Of a stretch of 64,000 nt of DNA, positions 45,881-55,620 are shown one piece after another. A model generated the notes under the pieces. It was not told the origin of the DNA, did not search any database, and was given only the letters and a program-made list of their open reading frames with translations. Positions within the stretch are counted from its first letter, which is position 1; each line of letters begins with the position of its first letter. The position numbers were made by a program, and so were the translations under genes. The DNA is from Streptomyces lienomycini (GTDB lineage Bacteria > Actinomycetota > Actinomycetes > Streptomycetales > Streptomycetaceae): the NCBI RefSeq assembly GCF_027947595.1, contig NZ_CP116257.1, positions 1,674,001-1,738,000 on the forward strand. The letters are read 5' to 3'.

Positions 45881-47416
45881 ATGCACAACCCGGGCAACGC
45901 CACCCCGGACCGATTCCCGGCCCAGGACCGCTTCGCGAACGGGGCGCAGTACATCGCGGGCCGTCTCGCGAAGGGCACCTCCGGACGGACGCACACCGTC
46001 GTCGACCCGGCGACCGGCGCGGACGTCCTCACCTACGAACTCGCGGGCCCCGACGACGTCGACGCGGCCGTCGCCGCCGCGCGGGAGGCGTTCCCCGGCT
46101 GGTCCGGCGCCACCCCGGGCGAGCGCTCCGACGCCCTGCACCGGTTCGCCGCCGTCCTCGCGGAACGCGCCGAGGACTTCGCCCGCGCGGAGTCCCTCCA
46201 GTGCGGCAAGCCGCTGAAGCTGACCCGCGAGTTCGACGTGCCGGGCACGGTCGACAACGCGGCCTTCTTCGCGGGAGCCGCCCGGCACCTCCAGGGCCAG
46301 TCGGCCGGGGAGTACTCCGGCGACCACACCTCGTACGTCCGCCGCGAGCCCATCGGGGTCGTCGGCTCGATCGCGCCCTGGAACTACCCCCTCCAGATGG
46401 CCGCCTGGAAGATCCTCCCGGCGATCGCCGCGGGCAACACCATCGTGCTCAAGCCCGCCGAGATCACCCCGCTCACCTCCCTGATGTTCGCCCAGGCCGC
46501 GACCGAGGCCGGCATCCCCGACGGTGTGATCAACATCGTCAGCGGCACCGGACGGGAGGCAGGCGAGCACCTCGTCGCCCACCCCGACGTCGCCATGACC
46601 TCCTTCACCGGGTCCACCGCCGTCGGCAGGCGCGTCGCCGAGGTCGCCACCTCCACCGTCAAGCGCCTCCACCTGGAACTCGGCGGCAAGGCCCCCTTCC
46701 TCGTCTTCGACGACGCCGACCTCGACGCCGCCGTCCACGGCGCGGTCGCGGGCGCGCTCATCAACACCGGCCAGGACTGCACGGCCGCCACGCGCGCGTA
46801 CGTGCAGCGACCCCTCTACGCGGCGTTCGTCGAGCAGACCGCCGCCCTCATGGACACCGTCCGCGTCGGCGACCCCTTCGCCCCCGGCACCGACCTCGGC
46901 CCGCTGGTCAGCCACGTCCAGCGCGACCGCGTCGCGGGTTTCGTCGACCGGGCCCGCTCCTACGCGCGCGTGGTGACCGGCGGCGAGGCGCCTCAGGACG
47001 ACCTGAAGGACGGCGCCTACTACCGGCCCACCCTGATCGCGGACGCCGCCCAGGACAGCGAGGCGGTCCAGTCCGAGATCTTCGGCCCCGTCCTGGTCGT
47101 CCTGCCCTTCGACACCGACGACGAGGGCATCCGGCTGGCCAACGACACGCCGTACGGGCTCGCGGCCTCCGCCTGGAGCCGGGACGTGTACCGGGCGAAC
47201 CGCGCCACCCGCGAGATCAAGGCGGGCTGCGTGTGGATCAACGACCACATCCCGATCATCAGCGAGATGCCGCACGGCGGGTACAAGGCGTCCGGCTTCG
47301 GCAAGGACATGTCCGCCTACTCCTTCGAGGAGTACACGCAGGTCAAGCACGTCATGTTCGACAACACCGCGGTGGCGGCCAAGGACTGGCACCGCACCGT
47401 CTTCGGGGACCGGTAG
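45881..47416 (+). CDS. Aldehyde dehydrogenase (aminobutyraldehyde/betaine-aldehyde type), pot-operon linked
   Basis: This 511-residue enzyme has catalytic Cys in GQDCTAAT, Glu in LELGGKAP, and the IAPWNYPLQMA cofactor segment. Its C-terminus, with GCVWINDHIPIISEMPHGG, is strongly similar to the paralogue at 37766. As first gene of the pot transport operon it probably oxidises aminoaldehydes from imported polyamines. ATG at 45881 is preceded by GAGGAG. A perfect inverted repeat lies upstream. Confidence 0.88.
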   Translation: MHNPGNATPDRFPAQDRFANGAQYIAGRLAKGTSGRTHTVVDPATGADVLTYELAGPDDVDAAVAAAREAFPGWSGATPGERSDALHRFAAVLAERAEDFARAESLQCGKPLKLTREFDVPGTVDNAAFFAGAARHLQGQSAGEYSGDHTSYVRREPIGVVGSIAPWNYPLQMAAWKILPAIAAGNTIVLKPAEITPLTSLMFAQAATEAGIPDGVINIVSGTGREAGEHLVAHPDVAMTSFTGSTAVGRRVAEVATSTVKRLHLELGGKAPFLVFDDADLDAAVHGAVAGALINTGQDCTAATRAYVQRPLYAAFVEQTAALMDTVRVGDPFAPGTDLGPLVSHVQRDRVAGFVDRARSYARVVTGGEAPQDDLKDGAYYRPTLIADAAQDSEAVQSEIFGPVLVVLPFDTDDEGIRLANDTPYGLAASAWSRDVYRANRATREIKAGCVWINDHIPIISEMPHGGYKASGFGKDMSAYSFEEYTQVKHVMFDNTAVAAKDWHRTVFGDR

Positions 47417-47480
47417 GACCGACACCCATCACGGCAGGCCGCCGACCACGGCCGACCCACCCGAAAGGGCAACCACGCGC

Positions 47481-48728
47481 ATGGAGCAGTACGAGCCCGA
47501 CCGCCTGTCCCCGGCCCAAGTGGCCGCCATGCGGCGCAGTCTCAGGAGCGGCAGGGCCGCCCTCACCCGCCGCTCGCTGCTGCGCGCCTCCACGGGCGGT
47601 GCGCTCGCGGTCGGCGCACTCGGTCTGCTGAGCGGGTGCGGCATCCCGGCGGCCGGCAAGACCGAGGGCGGCGTGTCCGCGGAGGACCACTCCGAGGCGG
47701 AGAAGCAGGTCCGCTTCTCCAACTGGACCGAGTACATGGACGTCGACGAGAGCGGCCGCCGCCACCCCACGCTGGAGGCGTTCACCGAGCGCACCGGCGT
47801 CAAGGTCACGTACACCGAGGACATCAACGACAACAGCGAGTTCTTCGGCAAGATCCAGCCGCAGCTCGCCGCGGGCCAGGAGACCGGCCGCGACATCATC
47901 GTCCTCACCGACTGGCTGGCCGCCCGCCTGATCCGCCTCGGCTGGGTCCAGAAGCTGGACCCGGCCAACCTGCCGCACGCCTTCGCCAACCTGTCGCCCC
48001 AGTTCCGCACCCCCGACTGGGACCCCGGCCGGGCCTACTCCTACCCCTGGCAGGGCATCTCCGCCGTCATCGCCTACAACAAGAAGGCCCTGGACGGCGT
48101 CGAGGTCAGGACGGTCTCCGACCTGCTCGACAACCCGAAGCTCAAGGGCCGGGTCGGCTTCCTCACCGAGATGCGCGACACCATGGGCATGACGCTGCTC
48201 GACATGGGCAAGGACCCGGCCCGCTTCACCGACGACGACTACGACGCGGGGATCGCCCGGCTCCAGAAGGGCGTCGACCGCGGCCAGATACGCCGCTTCA
48301 CCGGCAACGACTACACCGCCGACATCAGCAAGGGCGACTTCGCGGCCTGTCTGGCCTGGGCCGGCGACGTGGTCCAGCTCAAGGCCGACAACCCGGACAT
48401 CGGCTTCGTCATCCCGGACAGCGGATACATCACGTCGAGCGACAACATGCTGATCCCCAACAAGGCGCGGCACAAGACGAACGCCGAACGGCTCATCGAC
48501 TACTACTACGAGCCGGGCCCGGCCGCGGAACTCGCCGCCTACATCAACTTCGTCTGCCCGGTCGACGGCGTGAAGGACGACCTGGCGAAGATCGACGAGG
48601 ACGCGGCGAACAACCCGCTGATCATCCCCGACCAGGCCATGCAGGCCAAGTCGCACTCCTTCCGCTCCCTGAGCTCGAAGGAAGAGACGGCATACGAAGA
48701 GAAGTTCGCGAAGCTCACTGGGGCGTGA
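47481..48728 (+). CDS. potD: Spermidine/putrescine-binding lipoprotein PotD
   Basis: This 415-residue extracytoplasmic binding protein has a twin-arginine signal (RRSLLRASTGG) and lipobox LLSGC, so it is exported folded and lipid-anchored. The mature protein shows PotD-type segments: VRFSNWTEYMDVDESG, FAACLAWAGDVVQLKADNPD, and INFVCPVDGVKDDL. It hands polyamines to PotBC. ATG at 47481 follows GAAAGGG. A truncated paralogue lies at 39373-39916. Confidence 0.92.
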   Translation: MEQYEPDRLSPAQVAAMRRSLRSGRAALTRRSLLRASTGGALAVGALGLLSGCGIPAAGKTEGGVSAEDHSEAEKQVRFSNWTEYMDVDESGRRHPTLEAFTERTGVKVTYTEDINDNSEFFGKIQPQLAAGQETGRDIIVLTDWLAARLIRLGWVQKLDPANLPHAFANLSPQFRTPDWDPGRAYSYPWQGISAVIAYNKKALDGVEVRTVSDLLDNPKLKGRVGFLTEMRDTMGMTLLDMGKDPARFTDDDYDAGIARLQKGVDRGQIRRFTGNDYTADISKGDFAACLAWAGDVVQLKADNPDIGFVIPDSGYITSSDNMLIPNKARHKTNAERLIDYYYEPGPAAELAAYINFVCPVDGVKDDLAKIDEDAANNPLIIPDQAMQAKSHSFRSLSSKEETAYEEKFAKLTGA

Positions 48729-48733
48729 CGACG

Positions 48734-49909
48734 ATGACGACGCATACGACGAAGAACGAGACAGCCGCGAAGGACCGCGGCGGCGACGTCCGCCTCGCCG
48801 GCATCGGCAAGACCTACGGCTCCTTCACCGCCGTGCACCCGCTCGACCTGACCGTGCCCCAGGGCTCCTTCTTCGCCCTGCTCGGCGCCTCCGGCTGCGG
48901 CAAGACCACCACCCTGCGCATGATCGCCGGGCTGGAGGAGCCGAGCAGCGGCACCGTCCACCTCGGCGACCAGGACGTGACCCCGTTGCCGCCCTACAAG
49001 CGGCCGGTCAACACCGTCTTCCAGTCCTACGCCCTCTTCCCGCACCTGGACATCTACGAGAACGTCGCCTTCGGCCTGCGCCGGCGCGGCATCAAGAGCG
49101 TGAGGAAGCAGGTCGGGGAGATGCTCGACCTGGTGCAGCTCGGCGAGCAGGCGCGCAAGAAGCCGCACCAGCTCTCCGGCGGCCAGCAGCAGCGCGTCGC
49201 CGTCGCCCGCGCCCTGATCAACCACCCCAAGGTCCTGCTCCTCGACGAGCCGCTCGGCGCCCTCGACCTCAAACTGCGCCGCCAGATGCAGCTGGAACTC
49301 AAGCGCATCCAGACCGAGGTCGGCATCACCTTCGTGCACGTCACCCACGACCAGGAGGAGGCCATGACGATGGCCGACCAGGTCGCCGTGATGAACGCGG
49401 GCCGCGTCGAGCAACTGGGCGCCCCCGCCGACCTGTACGAGAACCCGCGCACCACGTTCGTCGCCAACTTCCTCGGCACCTCCAACCTCATCGAGGCCGA
49501 GGTCGACACCCGCCGCGGCGACGACGTCGTGGTGCGGGCGGCCGGCGACAAGCTCGTCCTGCCGGGCGCCCGGTGTTCCGCCCAGGTGAAGGCGGGCGGC
49601 AAGGTCCTGGTCGGGGTCCGCCCCGAGAAGATCAGCCTCACCCACGCGGACGACGCGGGCTCCATACCGGAGGGCCGCAACCGCGTCACCGGCAGGATCG
49701 GCAACACCAGTTTCATCGGCGTCTCCACCCAGTACGTCGTGGACTGCGCGGCCTGCCCCGAGTTCGAGGTCTACGCCCAGAACATCGACCGCGACCCCCG
49801 CCTCGCGCCCGGCGCCGAGGTCGTCCTGCACTGGAACCCGGCGCACACCTTCGGCCTGGACGCTGAACAGGACATCGACGCCGGAGTGTCCGAGGGCGAG
49901 GCCGCCTGA
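48734..49909 (+). CDS. potA: Spermidine/putrescine ABC transporter ATPase PotA
   Basis: The product has 391 residues. Walker A GASGCGKTT, Q-loop VFQSYALFPHL, signature LSGGQQQRVAVARAL and Walker B VLLLDEPLGALD are intact, and a C-terminal TOBE domain (VGVRPEKISL) completes the PotA type. ATG at 48734 lies 5 nt after potD; GTG at 48725 is possible. Its TGA overlaps the potB ATG. Confidence 0.93.
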   Translation: MTTHTTKNETAAKDRGGDVRLAGIGKTYGSFTAVHPLDLTVPQGSFFALLGASGCGKTTTLRMIAGLEEPSSGTVHLGDQDVTPLPPYKRPVNTVFQSYALFPHLDIYENVAFGLRRRGIKSVRKQVGEMLDLVQLGEQARKKPHQLSGGQQQRVAVARALINHPKVLLLDEPLGALDLKLRRQMQLELKRIQTEVGITFVHVTHDQEEAMTMADQVAVMNAGRVEQLGAPADLYENPRTTFVANFLGTSNLIEAEVDTRRGDDVVVRAAGDKLVLPGARCSAQVKAGGKVLVGVRPEKISLTHADDAGSIPEGRNRVTGRIGNTSFIGVSTQYVVDCAACPEFEVYAQNIDRDPRLAPGAEVVLHWNPAHTFGLDAEQDIDAGVSEGEAA

Positions 49910-50838
49910 TGTCCACCCTCACCGAGGCGCCACCGCCCCCGGCCCCGCCCGCGCCCGCGAAGAAGCCCCCGCGCAAACGCGGCCGCTGGACGCCGTACTG
50001 GCTGCTGCTGCCCGGCATCCTGTGGCTGGTCGTCTTCTTCGCGGCGCCGATGGTCTACCAGGCCTCCACCTCCGTACAGACGGGCTCGCTGGAGGAGGGC
50101 TACAAGGTCGCCTGGCACTTCGTGACCTACTGGGACGCGGTGTCCGAGTACTGGCCGCAGTTCCTGCGCTCGGTCGCCTACGCCGCCTCCGCGACCGTGC
50201 TGTGCCTGCTGCTCGGCTACCCGCTCGCGTACCTCATCGCCTTCCGCGCGGGGCGCTGGCGCAACCTGATCATGATCCTGGTGATCGCGCCGTTCTTCAC
50301 CAGCTTCCTGATCCGCACCCTGGCCTGGAAGACGATCCTCGCGGACGGCGGCCCGGTGGTCGGCGCCCTGAACACGCTGCACGTCCTGGACGTGACCGGC
50401 TGGCTCGGCTGGACCTCCGGCGACCGTGTGCTGGCGACCCCGCTGGCGGTGGTCTGCGGCCTGACGTACAACTTCCTGCCCTTCATGATCCTGCCGCTCT
50501 ACACCTCCCTGGAGCGCATCGACGGCCGGCTGCACGAGGCCGCCGGCGACCTGTACGCGAAGCCCTCCACCGTCTTCCGCAAGGTCACCTTCCCGCTGTC
50601 GATGCCGGGCGTCGTCTCCGGCACCCTGCTGACCTTCATCCCGGCCACCGGCGACTACGTCAACGCCTCCCTGCTGGGCTCGGCCGACACCGGAATGATC
50701 GGCAACGTGATCCAGTCGCAGTTCCTCAGGGTGCTGGACTATCCGACCGCGGCGGCGCTCTCCTTCGTCCTCATGGCCGCGATCCTCGCCATGGTCACCT
50801 TCTACATCCGCAAGTCCGGGACGGAGGATCTGGTTTAG
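49909..50838 (+). CDS. potB: Polyamine ABC transporter permease PotB
   Basis: This 309-residue membrane protein has six predicted segments after a Pro/Lys-rich start. The EAA loop is LHEAAGDLYAKPSTVFRKVT (about residues 220-240). It forms the inner-membrane channel with PotC. ATG at 49909 overlaps potA and its stop directly precedes potC. Confidence 0.92.
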   Translation: MSTLTEAPPPPAPPAPAKKPPRKRGRWTPYWLLLPGILWLVVFFAAPMVYQASTSVQTGSLEEGYKVAWHFVTYWDAVSEYWPQFLRSVAYAASATVLCLLLGYPLAYLIAFRAGRWRNLIMILVIAPFFTSFLIRTLAWKTILADGGPVVGALNTLHVLDVTGWLGWTSGDRVLATPLAVVCGLTYNFLPFMILPLYTSLERIDGRLHEAAGDLYAKPSTVFRKVTFPLSMPGVVSGTLLTFIPATGDYVNASLLGSADTGMIGNVIQSQFLRVLDYPTAAALSFVLMAAILAMVTFYIRKSGTEDLV

Positions 50839-51639
50839 ATGGCCCTCGTCAACTGGTTCAAGCGCCGTATGGTCGTGATCGCCGGACTGCTCACGCTCGC
50901 GTATCTCCTGCTGCCCAACGTCATCGTCACGGTGTTCTCGTTCAACAAGCCGAACGGGCGCTTCAATTACGAATGGCAGCAGTTCTCCACGGACGCCTGG
51001 AAGGACCCGTGCGGCGTCGCCGGGCTGTGCGGCTCGCTCTCGCTCAGCCTTCAGATCGCCTTCTGGGCGACGCTGGGAGCCACCGCGCTCGGCACCGCGA
51101 TCGCCTTCGCGCTGGTCCGCTACCGCTTCCGCGCGCGGGGCGCGATCAACTCGCTGATCTTCCTGCCGATGGCGATGCCCGAGGTCGTGATGGCCGCCTC
51201 GCTGCTCACCCTCTTCCTCAACATGGGTGCCCAGCTGGGCTTCTGGACCATTCTCATCGCCCACGTCATGTTCTGCCTCAGCTTCGTCGTCACGGCCGTC
51301 AAGGCGCGCGTCATGTCGATGGACCCGCGCCTCGAACAGGCGGCGCAGGACCTGTACGCCGGCCCCTTCCAGACCTTCGTCCGGGTCACGCTGCCCATCG
51401 CCGCCCCCGGCATCGCGGCCGGCGCACTGCTCGCCTTCGCGCTGTCCTTCGACGATTTCATCATCACCAATTTCAACGCGGGCTCCACGGTCACCTTCCC
51501 CATGTTCGTGTGGGGATCGGCGCAGCGCGGAACGCCCGTTCAGATCAATGTCGTCGGTACGGCCATGTTCGTCGTCGCCGTACTGTTCGTTCTGGCCTCC
51601 ATGGTCATCGGCAACCGCCGAAATCGCCGCAAGGCATAG
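50839..51639 (+). CDS. potC: Polyamine ABC transporter permease PotC
   Basis: This 266-residue permease has six membrane segments and the EAA-type loop LEQAAQDLYAGPFQTFVRVT. The FSFNKPNGRF segment after the first helix is typical of PotC. ATG at 50839 is contiguous with the potB stop. Downstream, 34 nt away, is the FAD amine oxidase. Confidence 0.92.
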   Translation: MALVNWFKRRMVVIAGLLTLAYLLLPNVIVTVFSFNKPNGRFNYEWQQFSTDAWKDPCGVAGLCGSLSLSLQIAFWATLGATALGTAIAFALVRYRFRARGAINSLIFLPMAMPEVVMAASLLTLFLNMGAQLGFWTILIAHVMFCLSFVVTAVKARVMSMDPRLEQAAQDLYAGPFQTFVRVTLPIAAPGIAAGALLAFALSFDDFIITNFNAGSTVTFPMFVWGSAQRGTPVQINVVGTAMFVVAVLFVLASMVIGNRRNRRKA

Positions 51640-51673
51640 AGCGCATCACCTGCATTCCTAGGGAGTTGAAATC

Positions 51674-53101
51674 ATGGCCCCTGGCGCCATGAGCCGCGGC
51701 AACGACTGGACGAAATCCCTTTCCGACGCCCAGCCCGTCCCGTACTGGCTGGACGACCCCGGCCGGCCCCGCCCCGAGGCCGCCCTCACCGGCGCCGCGA
51801 CCTGCGACCTGCTGGTCGTCGGCGGCGGCTACAGCGGGCTGTGGACCGCACTGATCGCCAAGGAGCGCGACCCGGGCCGGGACGTCGTGCTGATCGAGGG
51901 CCGCGAGGTGGGCTGGGCCGCGTCCGGCCGCAACGGCGGCTTCTGCGCCGCCTCCCTCACCCACGGCCTGTCCAACGGCCTCACCCGCTGGCCGGACGAG
52001 ATCCACCAACTGGAGGAACTGGGCGCCCGCAACCTCGACGCCATCGAGGACGCGGTCGCCCGCCACGGCCTGGACTGCGACTTCGAGCGCACCGGCGAGA
52101 TCGACGTCGCCACCGAGCCCTACCAGGCCCGGGAGCTGAAGGACTGGTACGCGGAGATCCGCGCCAAGGGCCTCGCCGAGGGCATCGAGTACCTGGACGC
52201 CGACGCCGTGCGCGCACAGGTCGACTCACCGACCTTCCGGGCGGGCCTCTGGGACCGGCGGGGCGTGGCGATGGTCAACCCCGCCAAGCTGGTCTGGGGC
52301 CTCAAGCGCGCCTGCCTCGCGCTCGGAGTCCGCGTCTACGAGCACACCCCGGCGCTCACCCTGAAGCCGTACGGCGCAGGCATGGCCGTACGCACCCCGT
52401 ACGGCGGGGTCCGCGCCCGCACGGTCGCGCTCGGCACCAACGTCTTCCCGAACCTGGTCCGCAGGGTGCGCTCGTACACCGTCCCCGTCTACGACTACGC
52501 CCTGATGACCGAACCGCTCAGCGCCGGGCAGCTGGCCTCGATCGGCTGGCACAACCGGCAGGGGCTCGGGGACAGCGCCAACCAGTTCCACTACTTCCGC
52601 CTCACCCGCGACAACCGCGTCCTGTGGGGCGGCTACGACGCCGTCTACCCGTACGGCGGCCGGGTGCGCGCCGAGTACGACGACCGCCCCGAGACCTACG
52701 CCAAGCTCGCCAGGCACTTCTTCACCTGCTTCCCGCAACTGGAGGGCGTCCGCTTCACCCACGCCTGGGGCGGCGCCATCGACACCTGCTCGCGCTTCTC
52801 CGCGTTCTTCGGCACCGCCCACCGGGGCAAGGTGGCGTACGCGGCCGGGTACACCGGCCTCGGTGTGGGCGCGACCCGGTTCGGCGCCGAGGTGATGCTC
52901 GACCTGCTGGCGGGGGAGCGGACCGAACGCACCGGGCTGGAGATGGTCCGCCGGAAGCCGCTGCCGTTCCCGCCCGAGCCCTTCGCCTGGACCGGCATCG
53001 CGCTCACCAAGTGGTCGCTGGCCCGCGCGGACACGCACGACGGCCGGCGCAACCTGTGGCTGCGCACGATGGACCGGCTGGGGCTCGGCTTCGACAGCTG
53101 A
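51674..53101 (+). CDS. FAD-dependent amine oxidoreductase (PuuB-like / DAO family)
   Basis: This 475-residue flavoenzyme begins, after about 45 residues, with the dinucleotide motif LLVVGGGYSGLWTAL, and RNGGFCAASLTHG follows. The C-terminus has the FAD-contacting GYTGLGVGATRFGAEV. It resembles gamma-glutamylputrescine oxidase and related glycine/sarcosine-type oxidases. Location as the last gene of the aldDH-potDABC operon makes an amine oxidase for imported polyamines or their glutamyl derivatives the best guess. ATG at 51674 follows AGGGAG. Confidence 0.88.
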   Translation: MAPGAMSRGNDWTKSLSDAQPVPYWLDDPGRPRPEAALTGAATCDLLVVGGGYSGLWTALIAKERDPGRDVVLIEGREVGWAASGRNGGFCAASLTHGLSNGLTRWPDEIHQLEELGARNLDAIEDAVARHGLDCDFERTGEIDVATEPYQARELKDWYAEIRAKGLAEGIEYLDADAVRAQVDSPTFRAGLWDRRGVAMVNPAKLVWGLKRACLALGVRVYEHTPALTLKPYGAGMAVRTPYGGVRARTVALGTNVFPNLVRRVRSYTVPVYDYALMTEPLSAGQLASIGWHNRQGLGDSANQFHYFRLTRDNRVLWGGYDAVYPYGGRVRAEYDDRPETYAKLARHFFTCFPQLEGVRFTHAWGGAIDTCSRFSAFFGTAHRGKVAYAAGYTGLGVGATRFGAEVMLDLLAGERTERTGLEMVRRKPLPFPPEPFAWTGIALTKWSLARADTHDGRRNLWLRTMDRLGLGFDS

Positions 53102-53232
53102 ACCCGCGCGCCGCCCGCGGGCCTGTGACCCGGTTCACCCCAACGAGGTGCGGCGACCCGCGTAATGCCGGCCGGGAGACCCCCTCTCCCTCGTGACGCA
53201 CACCGCGTCCACGAGTGAAAGGGAGGTCTCAC

Positions 53233-53700
53233 ATGCCTGGTGCGAAGTCGGCGGTCGCGTGGCTGGCATCCGTCGCACCGGATCCCGAGTCCTGCCGACG
53301 GGACTGGGAGCGCGACCCCTCGGGCGTCGCGCTGCTGCCCGCCGGCAAGGCCTGGGACGTGCTCATCCTGCCGAGCAGGCTCGGCTATCCGACCCTCGAC
53401 GTACTCTCCCGGATCCTGGACCAGCCCGGCCCGGTGCTCGCCGACTTCGGCGACGCGCGCACGGGCTTCTTCGTGCCGGCCGGTACCGCGGCACGATGGC
53501 TGGGCACCGGCGTCCGGACCGCCGGACCCGGCACCTGGATCGTGGTGCCGTACCCGGGCGGGCTGTCGACCGGGGGCACCCGCTGGCTGATCCCGCCGGA
53601 CGGGACCGGCACCCTCACCGACCCCTCGCTCCTGGAGCTGGCGATGCACGAGGCGGCGGCGGCCCTGGCGGTGGAGGAGAGCGAAGGCGGCGGGGGGTGA
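53233..53700 (+). CDS. Conserved hypothetical protein (primase-polymerase N-domain-like?)
   Basis: This 155-residue soluble protein has no motif I can assign firmly. The layout, LLPAGKAWDVLILPSRLGYP followed by VLADFGDARTGFFVPAGTA and GTWIVVPYPG, resembles short Streptomyces proteins sometimes linked to the N-terminal domain of bifunctional primase/polymerases, but the catalytic acidic triad is not obvious. ATG at 53233 has a strong AAAGGGAGG. It precedes the chitinase but is separated by the DasR-type site. Confidence 0.6.
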   Translation: MPGAKSAVAWLASVAPDPESCRRDWERDPSGVALLPAGKAWDVLILPSRLGYPTLDVLSRILDQPGPVLADFGDARTGFFVPAGTAARWLGTGVRTAGPGTWIVVPYPGGLSTGGTRWLIPPDGTGTLTDPSLLELAMHEAAAALAVEESEGGGG

Positions 53701-53713
53701 GATGCGCGAGGGG

Positions 53714-53742
53714 TTGACAACAGAATTGGTCTGGACCAAATT
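53714..53742 (+). promoter_or_regulatory. Chitinase promoter with DasR-responsive (dre-like) element
   Basis: TTGACA (53714-53719) is a -35 box. Between it and the expected -10 lies a 16-bp site ATTGGTCTGGACCAAA (53725-53740). Its palindromic TTGGTC-TG-GACCAA closely matches the DasR dre consensus that controls chitin genes in Streptomyces. Repression by DasR, relieved by glucosamine phosphate, is the expected regulation. Confidence 0.75.
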
Positions 53743-53787
53743 GGGCGCGCTCCACCCTCCCCATCTCCCCCATGTCCGGAGGCACTT

Positions 53788-55620
53788 GTGGAACGCGCAC
53801 GCGTACAACGCGCCAGACCTCTCGCCCGCCGCCCCCTCGTCACCCTGCTCACGGCCGCGGCCCTCGCCGCGTCCGGCCTGACCGCGCTCACGTCGGCCGC
53901 CCGTGCGGCCGACGCGGACCTCGCCCGCAACGGCGGCTTCGAATCCGCCCTCGACGGCTGGACCTGTACCGCGGGCACGACCGTGACCTCGCCCGTGCAC
54001 AGCGGTGCGGCGGCCCTGAAAGCCACCCCGGCGGGCGCCGACAACGCCCGCTGCTCGCAGACGGTGTCCGTCAAACCGGACTCCCAGTACACGCTCTCCG
54101 GATACGTCCGGGGCACCTACGTCTACCTCGGGGCGAGCGGCACCGGTACCACCGACGTCTCCACCTGGGCCCAGTCCGCCCCCGACTGGCAGCAGCTCAC
54201 GACCACCTTCCGCACCGGCCCGTCGACCACCAAGGTCACGATCTACACCCACGGCTGGTACGGCACCGGCGCCTACCACGCCGACGACATCTCCCTCACC
54301 GGCCCCGGCGGGGAGACGCAGCAGCCCCCGGCGGTCCCCGGCGGCCTGAAGACCGGCTCGGTGACCTCCTCCAGCGTCGCCCTGTCCTGGTCACCGGTGC
54401 CGGGCGCGACGGGCTACGCCGTCTACCGCGACGGCGCCAGGGTCAGCACGGTCACCGGCACCTCCACCACCGTGTCCGGCCTGACCCCGTCGACGGCGTA
54501 CTCCTTCCAGGTCACCGCGGTCAACGACGCGGGCGAGTCCGCGCGTTCGGCCACGGTCACGGCGACCACCGCCCAGCGCCCGGACGACGGCGGCGGCTCC
54601 TCCGACCTCCCCGCCCACGCCCTGGTCGGCTACCTCCACGCCAGCTTCGCCAACGGCTCCGGCTACACCCGCATGGCCGACGTGCCCGACAGCTGGGACG
54701 TCATCGACCTCGCCTTCGGCGAGCCCACCTCGGTCACCTCCGGCGACATCCGCTTCGAGCGCTGCCCGGTCGCCGAGTGCCCGAACGTGGAGAGCGACGC
54801 CGAGTTCAAGGCGGCGATCAAGGCCAAGCAGGCGGCCGGCAAGAAGGTGCTGATCTCCATCGGCGGCCAGAACGGCCAGGTGCAGCTCACCAGCACCGCC
54901 GCCCGCGACACGTTCGTCTCCTCCGTCTCCGCGATCATCGACGAGTACGGCCTGGACGGCCTCGACATCGACTTCGAGGGCCACTCCCTCTCCCTGAACG
55001 CCGACGACACGGACTTCAAGAACCCGAAGACCCCCGTCGTCGTCAACCTCATCTCGGCCGTGAAGACCCTGAAGGCCAAGTACGGCGACCGCTTCGTGCT
55101 GACCATGGCGCCCGAGACCTTCTTCGTCCAGCTCGGCTACCAGTACTACGGCACCGGCAAGTGGGGCGGCCAGGACCCGCGGGCCGGGGCCTACCTGCCC
55201 GTGATCCACGCCCTGCGCGACGACCTGACCCTGCTGCACGTCCAGGACTACAACTCGGGCTCGATCATGGGCCTCGACAACCAGTACCACTCCATGGGCG
55301 GCGCCGACTTCCACATCGCCATGACCGACATGCTGCTCACCGGCTTCCCGGTCGCGGGCGACGCGAACAACGTCTTCCCGCCGCTGCGCCCGGACCAGGT
55401 CGCGATCGGCATGCCGGCCTCCACCCAGGCGGGCAACGGCCACGTCTCCACGGCCGAGGTCACCAAGGCCCTGAACTGCCTGACCAAGAAGACCGACTGC
55501 GGCTCGTACGCCACCCACGGCACCTGGCCGGACCTGCGCGGCCTGATGACGTGGTCGATCAACTGGGACCGTTACTCGAACTGGGAGTTCCAGAAGAACT
55601 TCGACGCGTACTTCGGCTGA
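53788..55620 (+). CDS. Secreted GH18 chitinase with CBM and FnIII domains
   Basis: This 610-residue enzyme has a signal peptide (cleavage near ARAADA, about residue 38), a beta-sandwich carbohydrate-binding domain (NGGFESALDGWTCTAGTT, about 42-178), a fibronectin III domain (VPGGLKTGSVTSSSVALSWS, about 187-265), a Gly/Ser linker and the GH18 barrel. The catalytic DxxDxDxE is DGLDIDFE (390-397), with E397 the acid. It hydrolyses chitin outside the cell. GTG at 53788 follows CGGAGG. The 3' end overlaps the convergent PAP2 gene by 62 nt. Confidence 0.95.
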   Translation: MERARVQRARPLARRPLVTLLTAAALAASGLTALTSAARAADADLARNGGFESALDGWTCTAGTTVTSPVHSGAAALKATPAGADNARCSQTVSVKPDSQYTLSGYVRGTYVYLGASGTGTTDVSTWAQSAPDWQQLTTTFRTGPSTTKVTIYTHGWYGTGAYHADDISLTGPGGETQQPPAVPGGLKTGSVTSSSVALSWSPVPGATGYAVYRDGARVSTVTGTSTTVSGLTPSTAYSFQVTAVNDAGESARSATVTATTAQRPDDGGGSSDLPAHALVGYLHASFANGSGYTRMADVPDSWDVIDLAFGEPTSVTSGDIRFERCPVAECPNVESDAEFKAAIKAKQAAGKKVLISIGGQNGQVQLTSTAARDTFVSSVSAIIDEYGLDGLDIDFEGHSLSLNADDTDFKNPKTPVVVNLISAVKTLKAKYGDRFVLTMAPETFFVQLGYQYYGTGKWGGQDPRAGAYLPVIHALRDDLTLLHVQDYNSGSIMGLDNQYHSMGGADFHIAMTDMLLTGFPVAGDANNVFPPLRPDQVAIGMPASTQAGNGHVSTAEVTKALNCLTKKTDCGSYATHGTWPDLRGLMTWSINWDRYSNWEFQKNFDAYFG

